A stretch of DNA of 64,000 nt from Phialophora verrucosa (taxonomy: Eukaryota > Ascomycota > Eurotiomycetes > Chaetothyriales > Herpotrichiellaceae): assembly GCA_002099365.1 (NCBI GenBank), contig MSED01000003.1, positions 2,480,001 to 2,544,000 of the forward strand. Reading direction: 5' to 3'. Shown here one piece after another: positions 54,704 through 64,000 of the stretch; position 1 is the first letter of the stretch; the number at the start of each line of letters is the position of its first letter. The notes below the pieces were generated by a model. That model had not been told where the DNA came from, did not search any database, and worked only from the letters and a program-made list of their open reading frames with translations. Both the position numbers and the translations under genes were made by a program.

Positions 54704-55936
54704 ATGGGATCCTTACCGAATCAGGCAGCTAATCGTTCACAGATCCATATTCCAGACGCTGAGCTGAATCTGTTACAAAAAAAGCTCGAGCTCAGCAGGA
54801 TCCCGGATCTGCGTGAGGAATGGAAGGATGACAATGGTATCACGTCCCGGGATATCAGGCATATGGTGGATTACTGGCTGAAGGACTACGACTGGAGAGC
54901 CGAAGAGGCCAAGCTCAATGAGCTACCGCAGTTCGTCACGTCCATCGAGGTGGACGGAACGTTCGGAACGCTTGACATTCATTTTGTGCACTCCCTGGCA
55001 ACGAACGCGGCGAGTGCAACCCCAATGCTGTTCTTGCACGGATGGCCAGGATCGTTTGCTGAGGTCTCCAAGGGATTGGGGCTCCTGAACCAAGCTGGGT
55101 TCCATGTGGTCGCCGCATCCCTTCCCGGCTACGGCTTCTCAACATATCCGACCAAGAAGGGATTTGACTCACACAAACATGCGCAGGTCCTGCAGAAGCT
55201 CATGGTGCGGCTTGGCTATCATGAATTCGTTGTGCAGGGGGGAGACTGGGGCTCGACGGTGGCTCGGGCGATGGCACTTGCGTTTCCAGAAAACGTCAAG
55301 GCAATGCACTTGAACATGGTGAGCTTGGGCGTCTCACTTACACCCTTTCTCTGATTGCTGACGGATCTTCATTGAATGTGCCAGTTCCTATTACCCAAGA
55401 TGAGTTTCCCCGAAGGCGAGCCTGAGTACAGCGAGTTCGAGAAGGCTTTGCTTGACCGATACCGGACTTGGTTCATTCCGACCAATTCAGCGTATGCAGC
55501 ACTCCAAGCCACCAAGCCGAACACACTCGGATTTGCCATGCACGACTCGCCGGTGGGGTTGCTGGCCTGGACCATGGACAAACTCCTTCTCTGGACGGAC
55601 GCGTACCCCTGGCGGAAGAAGGAAATCATCACTTGGACATTACTGAACTACTTCCCCGGCCCAACGACGGCATACATGATGTACCAGGACAATGCGAACG
55701 AATCGAGGTTGCTCGACGGCACCACCGCACCATCATACATCCAAGTTCCGTGTGGCATCAGTGCCTTTGCGAAGGAGCTTGTCATGGCTCCCAAGAGCCT
55801 GGTGCAGCAAGTGGCGAATGTCCAGTTTTGGAGGGAACACGCAACGGGTGGCCATTTTGCCATGTACGAAAACCCTGAAATCCTGGTCGCAGATGCGGTG
55901 GAATTCTATCAGTCGGTCTTAGGCAACAAAAGGTAA
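54704..55936 (+). CDS. Epoxide hydrolase (microsomal type, EHN plus alpha/beta-hydrolase)
   Basis: Exons 54704..55318 and 55385..55936, 388 residues. An N-terminal EHN segment (IPDLREEWKDDNGITSRDIR, YWLKDYDWRAEEAKLNELPQF) precedes the core. The oxyanion motif is FLHGWPGSF, the nucleophile Asp is in VQGGDWGST, and the catalytic His is in ATGGHFAMYE. This is the order of the microsomal epoxide hydrolase family (PF06441 plus PF00561); it lacks the N-terminal membrane anchor, as fungal members do. It opens epoxides to diols by an alkyl-enzyme ester. It lies between two P450 genes that could make the epoxide. Confidence 0.92.
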
Positions 55937-56283
55937 GGCGTTACAAACACTAGCAGTGTCTTGATCTTGTCAGATTGGCATAAAAGCATTTTCCCACGTT
56001 AAGTGTTCAGGAAGCGAGTCCGAGGCTCAGAGCCACGTCTCCGGCGGCAAGGTGTCTGGGACTTAAAATTGATGGTAATAAAATCTGAATTTCCGCAAAT
56101 TCTAGCTCCTTGAGTCCATTAACGGATCGCCAAACTCAGGATGTGTGCATCACAGCTCTATGATCGTTCAACCCGCCCCCCCCCCCCCTTCCCCCCGGCT
56201 TTGGTATTTCCCTCGACTATCCAGCACATCGTTCACGATTGACTTGGGATGATGCCTGCACCCTCCCGTGTCCCTTTTCTTCC
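55937..56283. other. Convergent gap between epoxide hydrolase and P450 3
   Basis: It holds a run of 13 C (56176-56188). No full CGG repeat, as expected for a gap without promoters. Confidence 0.4.
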
Positions 56284-58114
56284 TCAACTCGGAGCCACCA
56301 GCTTCTTCTTTTCCGACCCCTCGACCGGCGTCCTTGGAGTGATGTTGCACATAAGATTGTACTGTTTGACGACGGACTCGGCATGCACTGTCCATGTCGC
56401 CTTAGCATCTACGGGGCTGATATGGAACCGCCTCAGCAACTGCAACATTACTTTATTGATCTCCATCATGGCAAGGTTTTTACCTATACATTGTCTTGTC
56501 CCGGCTCCGAACTGCGTAATTAGGCGGAGGCAGCCTAGGGGTTAGCCAAAGATGCCCCGGCGAAGAGGTGGAAAGGGGAATAAACTCAGCCCATGACTTA
56601 CCGGAAACCAGAACTTCTCCATCAGTTTCTTCTTCTCCGGGTCAGCTTCCAGCCACCTCTCCACACGGAACAATTCGGCATCCGGGCCATAGATCTCCTC
56701 GTTGAAATGGATGACCCAGGCAGTGATACCAACGACCGTGTTGGCCGGGAGCTTGGTGAAACCGAGATCCAGCCCGCCAGCGGGCACATGGCGCTCCAAC
56801 ATGATGGCCGTTGGAGGGAAGTGCCTCATCACTTCCTTGATGTATGCCTGTAGGTACGGAAGCCGCTGTGCCTCGCTAAAGGTGGCAAATTGGGACAAGT
56901 CACCGGCCTCGTCTGCAGCCGTGATTTCTGCCATGAGCTTTTCGTATGTGGCAGGATACTTGCAGAGGTAGTAGATCATGGCACGGAGCGAAACGGCAGT
57001 GGTGTCGCTTCCTGCGAATCTGGAAATTGTGTCTCTGTTAGCTCATCCCATGCTAGAGATCTTGAAGAGTGCGAAAAACTTACACATTGGTAGTGGTGTG
57101 AGACAAGATGTGCTCCAGGGGCATTTTATCAGGATCTTTCTCTCGGACGGCAAACAGCTTTCCCATGAAGTCCGGCAGTTGCGCGTCCGTGTTCTCTCGC
57201 TCCGCGATCCTCTCCAACGTGAAGTTGGTGACCTGAGACGACTGCTTGGCTTTGGGCAAGATGTATTTCAGGAGTGGATTGCCGAGGAGACAGTCGTGCG
57301 CGTAGGGAATGTGACCGATCAAAGACTGGTAGAACATGGTATTCTGGATGAACTTGAGCGTATCGGCCACATCGCCACCGCGCTCGAGGAAGCCGAACTT
57401 CTTGGAGAAGGTGACTTGCCCGATCACATCAAACGCATAGTAATGCAGCCAGTTCGCCATGTCGACTGGGTGCTTGCCGTTCTCGGAGACTTCCTCTAGT
57501 CGCCGGAGAAGGAGCGATGCACATTCGTCCATGTAAGGTTCGAGGCTGGACAGAGCCGTCAGTGAAAAGCCGTGTGCGATGGGCCGCTTCAGGGCGGCAT
57601 GTTCGTCCTGGTCGGCGACGGCGAATAGATTCGGAAGCCGCTTCCCCTTGTACACCATCATGATGGCCTTTAAGAGATCGGTCTTGGAGACACACAAAGT
57701 CAGAATTGGTGTTTGCCTTCACCACGGGAAATTAGGGGGATAGAGAACCTTGTCATAACCTCTTTGGAAATTGTAAATCACCGAGTAGAGCTTTGGATCT
57801 GCAACCGAAACGGTATTTGGCCCTATGCGCACGAACGGCCCATATTGCTTGTGCACGCGTTGGAGCTCCGTGTGGTAATCTCCCCTCCAGATCGAGGCGG
57901 TCCTCCAGAGTCCGCTAAAGCTGGCCACGAACGGTCCAGGGATTCGATACAAGCCGCGCCGATAGCGAGTATGGACCAGACTCAAGAAGAAAGCAGCACC
58001 CAACAGCAAAACCCAAGAGAAGTACTGATGGTTTGCTAGGTATGGTAGGGCTCCTTTCGAGGTATACAGCCGAGCATGCTGCCAGACATCGTGAATCTCT
58101 TTGGGTATCTCCAT
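56284..58114 (-). CDS. Cytochrome P450 3 (pisatin-demethylase-like)
   Basis: Four exons, complement(56284..56511, 56602..57019, 57084..57682, 57749..58114), 536 residues. It has a membrane segment (YFSWVLLLGAAFFLSLV), YRIPGPFVASFSG, the I-helix FAGSDTTAVSLRAM, KEVMRHFPP (ExxR), FRVERWLEADP and the heme loop FGAGTRQCIGKNLAMMEI. The heme loop has Thr in place of the usual Pro. Exon structure differs from P450s 1 and 2, so it is a separate line. It should be ER-bound. A full CGG repeat lies 109 bases upstream of the start. Confidence 0.9.
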
Positions 58115-59478
58115 CGTCGTGTCGATGAGCGCAGCAACGTCAACGCCTTCTTTACCCCGTGCAAAGGCACAATGCCGTCAGCTAGAAGTTGTTTATAGCC
58201 AGGATGTCGACACAGGTGGAATCGGAATTCGGAGGCCGGGGGGAGAGAGGAAACCATAGGAGAGCCTTTGTTTGCTATGTGTGCATTCTCTCGTTGCACT
58301 TGATGTTCATTCCGATGCATTGATAATTGTTCAATCACATGAGTAATCTGAGAGCTATTGCACAACTATTCATCGAAGACACTTCGACACAGGCATCCTC
58401 AGCGGAATCTGTTAGATGGGGCAAATGGGGGCTCCTACTCCGTTCTAGGGGTTGCTCGCTGTTCAAACACGGCACCATTCCCGTTATACATTCTTACGGT
58501 TCATTTAGGGGGGGCGGCAGTATGCAACGACTACTCCGTTCCTTGCTTATTACGACGCACTAATAATAGAAGACCCTTTCCCCGGTAGACAGATGATCGG
58601 AGCACTCTCTCTTAAGCTCATAGAGTTCTTCCCTCCATTGCCACGAGGTGTCAGAGCTTTTGGGCCTGGACCTAATGTACCATCGACTACTAAGTTTGTA
58701 GTAGCTACAAGAATGACTGTCTAGCATCAGCTATGAAAGAGCCTTTGCCACCTCATTACACACCAGGAACTGCGTTATTCCTTCGATCGCCTAGGTTCTC
58801 CAACCAACCAGCTTAACCAAGATATGCTTGCCTCCGCCTATGCAGGCGGGTCGGAATTAAACATCCGGGAGCAAAGGGGGGCTGTCGGAATTGTGCATTG
58901 GAATACGTTTAGCCTGATTCGCTGAAGGATTTCTCTAATTCCGGACGGCTTGTGCCCCATATTCTCCCCAGAGTTGCGTGGCTTTGCTTTCTCCCCCGGA
59001 CCCCCCTCCCCACATAGAATCCAACATCCACTGCCTACGGTGTCGGACGAAGCGTGCTTGAATTTGTCATTTGACCAAGCTCTCAATTTATAAGCCACGA
59101 TGGGCTTCAGACCACGGTAGTGTCAAGAATCATTGGGACTTCGGAGTGTTTGGGCTTCTAGTCGAATGCTGACGCTCAAAGGTAGATGTGCGAAACCTGC
59201 ACACTTATAGTGGTGTCTCTCATCTCTGCTTCTCGACCCTGGGTAAAGGGCGCTTGACCGACAGGATAACTACCCCGTCAGACGACACTCCGATATAGTA
59301 GCTTGACCCCGCTGGAACCCCGTATTCTCAATGTGCTGGACCCCGGGTTGAGACGTGTTTCCCAGTCAGCCGTTTTCCGCTCCAGCTCCAACTTCACCTT
59401 TTTTCTTACAACGGTACTCAGAGTATCCTCTCTTCACCGCTCCTGGTATAGTCGTCGTTATTGGATTCGTTCTGAACT
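58115..59478. other. Divergent region between P450 3 and regulator 3
   Basis: Full motif at 58223-58232; CGGAATT at 58853 and 58888 and AATTCCGG at 58937. No gene supported over 1.3 kb. Confidence 0.4.
58223..58232 (+). promoter_or_regulatory. CGG direct-repeat site (CGGAATTCGG)
   Basis: Exact 10-base form, 109 bases upstream of P450 3 (which runs on minus). Confidence 0.55.
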
Positions 59479-62392
59479 ATGGCCGCGGCTTCCCCAAAGA
59501 ACAATACTAGGACTCCAGCAGAGAGTGGCAATGCGAAGACTCCTCGCCGACGAAGCCGGGCATTGGTTGCATGCTCCTTCTGTCGCATCCGTCGAAGCAA
59601 GGTAGGAAGCCTCACCGTGCCGTGAGTGCAGCTCGTGACTAACGCGGTCCATCAAGTGCGTGATCGCCGCGAATCAGAGTGAATGTGAGGAGTGCAGGCG
59701 CCATGGGCTCGAGTGTGTGATCGTAGACGGTGATCGACGAAAACGGTACGATAACTTACGCTGTCCCTAGTCAGACAACTGTGTTTGAGGGCATCGGGCT
59801 GATTTCAACGTTTCAGGGTCCCGCCAATGGCACAGGTGAATCTTCTAACGGACAGGCTGGCCATGTTGGAGCGCAAGCTTCAGGAGAGGCAGAATCAGCA
59901 GGGACAACAACAAAAACAACCACAATATCAACAAGAGTCACGAGAGCCTCCCCAAGCAATCCAAATGGCAACAGCAAACTCCGTCGACCAAGCGGGAGGG
60001 CCGGACGATGCGCCATCGCCATCACCAACCACCGAACATCCGGAAGCTTTTCAACCGCCAAGGCTGCTATCCAATTCATTACACGAGGATTTCGGGGGAC
60101 CGATCATGTCAACTGTATCTTGCATCGACAGCAACCCAAGTCCGTCGTGCCTACCGTTGCAGGCTGGCAACAGGTTCCCTTCAATGTCATCAGCCTCTCC
60201 AGTCACCGTAGAAGTAACCTCGGACACCTCGTTTCGATCGAGCTCGGGCAAGGACCTCTTGGATCACATCTTGTCGTCCCAGGCCCATTGGAGCGAGGAG
60301 TCGCCGAGCGGGAGGCTTCGGTATTTTGGGCCTACGTCCAACCTTCACGTCTATGCCGACGTCAACAATGGCTCCACGATGTACAAAATCGGCGAACAGA
60401 ATTTCCGGAGCGAGCGCGTGCTGCGTGACCTGCAACCGGAAACGAAACAATATCTCCTGGACCTCTATTTTAAGTACTACAACAACGTCCACCAAGTGGT
60501 GATTCGGAAAGACTTTGTCGAGGATCAAGCTGCCGGGGGCGGCCACGCCTACAGCGGGTTCTTGCACGTGTGCCTTTTGGCGATTGGATTCCGATTCGCC
60601 GATAACAAGAGGCCAGACATGCAAGCGCTCCGGGGAGTGGAGATGGAATGCCGGCTCCACCAGGAAGCCAGACGTCTGAGCGAGTATGAGCTTGAAGCAC
60701 CAGGCGGGGTGGCGAGCGTGCAGGCTTTACTACTACTGTCGGATCTAGAGTGTACCGCAGGCCATGACAACACTGGATGGATGTACGTGGGTAAGTGCAA
60801 GACCCGAATGAAATGGATTCCTCAGGCAGAGGAGCACACAGTCCGCTTGTAAAGTGTGGCGTAAGCACGCAGCTTTGCCGCTCCAGAATGATGCAGGGAT
60901 GGCACAGGTACCTGTTATATCTTCAAAGACCTTAGAGATTGTGATCTCTCAGCCTGATCGAGCCGGTTGCTAACAGTTCTTTTAGGTATGGCCTGCCGGC
61001 TGGTTTTCGACTTCGGCTTGAATCTACGGGATAATATTGCTGGCTTGAGCCCCAAGTCGATGCGTTTACGTAACCATGTCCTCTGGGCCTGCGGACTCTA
61101 TGACCGGTAATGAGACCTTGTGCGAGAGTACCCCTTCCCTCGATCTGCTAATGATCTCCGCGCTAGGTATTGGGCCCTCTTCCTCGGTCGCCGCGTAACA
61201 ATACCTACAGAATACCTGTTTCAAGCGCAGATTGTGCGGGAGCCCGAAGAGTCCAAAGATCTCGAGACCGAGATCTATCAGGCACTCTTAGAGCTGATGG
61301 TGATTGGCGGGAAGATCAACGAGAACAAGGAAGTTATGAGCTGCGCCCTGGACACCGAAGCTTATGTGAACATGCTCGCTGTTGATCGGGAGTTGCAAAT
61401 GTGGCTAATTCACTTACCCGAACGAATCAAGTGGAAGCCGAGTGTCGTTGAGACAGCCCCTGTCAGCTTTTTCTTACTCTAGTAAGTTCTACCCACCCCA
61501 GTGGATAGCCTTCCTGAGCCATGTACTTCCCCGGGGCAGTACTGACGATGACTTTAGCCAGCAGTACTATTCCATCCTGATCCGCCTGCACCGGCCTTTC
61601 GCCAAGTTCAACATGGTAATTGACGAGAATGCGGAAATGGAGCCGTGTCGGCAATTTGTCACGTTTGCTGAGATAGACTATGTGGCCATTATTTCGAGAA
61701 AGATTTGCCTCAACAACGCCATTCGCGTGGCACGCATATTTCGGAAATACCATTCACGGTTCAACGAGCCCCAGGTGTTCAGCGCGAACCTCGATCATGC
61801 TGGAACGGCGGCAAATGCCCTGTTGGCCGCGATCTCATGCTTGAAAGACAAGCAAGATCCTGTTGAATTGCTCACTTACCTATGCTGGTTGATGGACGCC
61901 TTGAAGGCGATGATGCCCGCCTATCGGCATGCAAGGCGTATCGTGGCAATTCTTTCGATTATCTTGAAGGAAAACGGTTGGAATGACATCCTCGAGGCAA
62001 GCAAGCAGTCGACCGAACAAGGTCCGCCTCGTAAGCGACGAATATCCTGCGAAGATGCGGCTTATGAGCAGGAGATACCCTCAGCGAAGCGGAAATGCGT
62101 GTCCAAAAGCCCCAGCGGGACAGGACCGACGGTTCATGAGAGCGGAGCCGCGACAGATTTCTGCACGGACGACGCGGCACATTTCGAGATTGAACCCTTC
62201 AACACAACAGGCCCTTGTCAAGACCTCATGCCTTGGGACACCGTGGTGGATGATATGACGTTCAGTGACTCGATCTTCTTGAATAGCGTTCCAGAAGATC
62301 CGACCTGCAATGATCTCCCTTTCTCTTCAACCGGCGCGATACCCGACATACAATCCCACATGTCGCCCCGCTATCACCAACATGCACAGTGA
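59479..62392 (+). CDS. Zn2Cys6 transcription factor, regulator 3
   Basis: Six exons, 59479..59601, 59657..59745, 59817..60790, 60986..61106, 61167..61481, 61558..62392, 818 residues. The zinc cluster reads CSFCRIRRSK, intron, CVIAANQSECEEC, then LEC, followed by DGDRRKR. A glutamine-rich linker follows (a run of Q and K near residue 90). The fungal_trans domain shows GMACRLVFDFGLNLRD and YWALFLGRRVTIPTEYL. The second exon (89 bases) matches regulator 2. A C-terminal acidic, phenylalanine-rich tail could be an activation domain. It is the nearest regulator to the second cyclase-family gene. An in-frame QGPPRKRR patch late in the protein may be a nuclear signal. Confidence 0.87.
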
Positions 62393-62866
62393 GCGATGAA
62401 CTTTCGGGGTCAAGAATGTCCCCAGTTATGGCACATTGTGGATACGACCCTGGTTTCCAGGGTCAGGACAGGGGGTGACCCGAGGCTGATCGTGTGTTTA
62501 GAGATTGGGAACTTTCGGGCTCGCCGGATGCCAGTTGAGCGCGAATGTCTCCGGCGCTTGACTGTTTATATCTCCCGGGGCATCTCGTAATATTGGCTCG
62601 TGGGTGAAATATTATCTACTATTTACAAGTCCTGGGACATCCATCGGAACCTGTGTTCAACATGATTGTGACCCCTGTAGCCAACAGCTGGTCGCAAATT
62701 CTGGGACCATTAAGCTTTGTTCTCCCAGGCCGCAAAGGAAGCATCCTCACATTCATGACGTCGCACTGAGCAAATCCCCTCGTTTGGCTACCTCGCCACC
62801 GTAATCGACTCGCTGAGCATTCTAGCCACCTCCAATTCATTCGTTCTGTTCCCGAGTCGAAGACAG
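62393..62866. other. Convergent gap between regulator 3 and the second cyclase-family gene
   Basis: Neither gene starts here and no full CGG repeat was found. No gene supported. Confidence 0.4.
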
Positions 62867-64000
62867 TCAGAAGATTGCCACAGCGTTGGCCGGGCTACCT
62901 ACGCCCCCAGGGATGTTGAGCGGCATGCTCGTCAAGAAGAAACTATAACGTCCTGCCCGTTGGCACTGCTCACTGAGCATCTCAAGATCCCAGAGCTCAC
63001 CTGTTGTGTACCGAACTGTCAGTTCCATCTCGAGCCGGCGCAAATTTTTGTGCAAAGCGGAAACAGAACCCAATGCAGGACTTGGGCACTTACCGATCGG
63101 GAGCCCCCAACCGCTGAGCAAGACCTCGTGCAACATCAACCCGTCCAGGCCAGAAGGGTCTCTTGGAATTCGTTCGAAAGCCGGAGCATCGCTCGCGCAT
63201 GCACTGATTTGGTTCTCCCACAGCCATCGCGCGGTCTGGATCGACGCCTGGACACCGACGTGCTTCATCTGGGGCATCTGGCTCCACTCCTCTTTCTGCT
63301 GGCTGGTGAGAGCATCATAGCCTATCGTAAACCCCGTCCGGATCAAGAGGATGTCGCCGGGTTTAACATCAACTGCTTGCGAGCGCGCCACTTCCACGAG
63401 CTCTTCGTGGCTGATTGCGTGGTCGCCCAGGAGATCGTACGAGTTCGAATGGGCTTGAGCCCAGCCGTAGTAGTCTAGTAGAACTCCACGGCCGACGATG
63501 CCTTGCCGACACCACGCTGTCATTGACGTTAGAAACATTGAGAAGGCGAAGGAGAGGTTGTACGAGGTGGCATGGCGTAATTAACTCTCCGCAGCTCGCG
63601 ATTGAGATGGGAGAAAGTTCAGGAGATGCCTGTGAATGGATATCGATGGGTCTGATATGTGAGTCTCACCATCAATCCCAAGTTTGGTCGTAGCATTCGG
63701 CCCGGACAGCTCCTCAACACTCGCGCCATTATAAAATAATTTGGGCTCTTGGTAGGCATAGTGGCGGAGCCCGTCCCATTGAGTAGAGATCTGAACTTCG
63801 TCAGTCCGAATTAGTGTTTGACCGCAATATGGACATCGGATGTCGCTCTCCTGGAACATGACGGCGTACCTGGGTATTCATTTCAATTGTATCGTCGTGA
63901 ACGGCACGCGGTGCCTTATGAATTATCGTGTGTTTCACCCCTAGGCGCTTGTGCGGCGGAGGCGAGAGGTAGTCAACTGGCTGGTCCAGGCCAACACGGA
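62867..64000 (-). CDS. Cyclase-family hydrolase (PF04199), copy 2, cut by window end
   Basis: Exons complement(62867..63000, 63094..63516, 63670..63790, 63870..>64000); about 269 residues are visible and the start lies outside the window. It has LGVKHTIIHKAPRAVHDDTI, MNTQISTQWDGLRHYAYQ, GRGVLLDYYGWAQ, GDILLIRTGF and FFLTSMPLNIPGGVGSPANA, the same blocks as copy 1 at 18.7-19.9 kb (STQWDGLRH against SGSQWDGLRH). Introns sit at matching points near GLQA/GIDA. The two proteins are clear but not recent paralogues. Substrate unknown; amide or lactone hydrolysis is expected for the family. Confidence 0.8.

Noticed and set aside
56171..56195. Long poly-C tract as a possible functional element or assembly gap
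   Set aside because: It lies in a convergent non-coding gap; simple slippage explains it.

Overview
The window is nuclear DNA of a filamentous ascomycete (Pezizomycotina). Genes are split by many short GT-AG introns of about 45 to 110 bases with CTAAC/CTGAC-like branch sites. Zn2Cys6 regulators and expanded MFS, P450 and Baeyer-Villiger families point the same way. The species cannot be named from sequence alone; Eurotiomycetes-like fungi are plausible. Exon joins below were worked out by hand from splice consensus, reading frame and family similarity. Each total is a multiple of three, but no transcript data were available.

Layout. 0.25-1.3 kb: a ring-hydroxylating-oxygenase-like protein with no Rieske domain. 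2.6-10 kb: three intact MFS transporters and a TRI12-type transporter relic. 10.6-12.5 kb: a graveyard of three broken catabolic genes (amidohydrolase, kynurenine-3-monooxygenase-like, metallo-beta-lactamase fold). 13-20 kb: cupin dioxygenase-like, SDR, 3-ketosteroid-dehydrogenase-like flavoprotein, double carboxymuconolactone-decarboxylase protein and a cyclase-family hydrolase, all on the minus strand. 20-26 kb: SDR, Zn2Cys6 regulator and zinc alcohol dehydrogenase on the plus strand. 26-38 kb: Old Yellow Enzyme, BVMO, HSL-type hydrolase, second BVMO, PRISE-type reductase and P450. 38-52 kb: TRI12 transporter, regulator, third BVMO, a truncated transporter and a second intact TRI12 transporter. 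52-64 kb: P450, epoxide hydrolase, P450, third regulator and a second cyclase-family gene cut by the window end.

There is no polyketide synthase, NRPS, terpene cyclase or prenyltransferase. The contents look like a catabolic cluster for a cyclic or polycyclic ketone (steroid- or terpenoid-like), not a biosynthetic cluster. A plausible order is: uptake by MFS proteins; hydroxylation by P450s; oxidation to ketones by ADH and SDRs; A-ring-type desaturation or reduction by the KSTD-like, OYE and PRISE enzymes; ring expansion to lactones by three BVMOs; and hydrolysis by the alpha/beta-hydrolase, cyclase-family and epoxide hydrolase proteins. The substrate is inference.

The strongest structural signal is a shared promoter motif, a direct repeat CGG-AATT-CGG or CGG-AAATT-CGG. 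It lies roughly 100-310 bases upstream of many enzyme and transporter genes, and I found none in the two convergent gaps read for it (43.94-44.2 and 62.4-62.9 kb). This suggests one Zn2Cys6 regulon.
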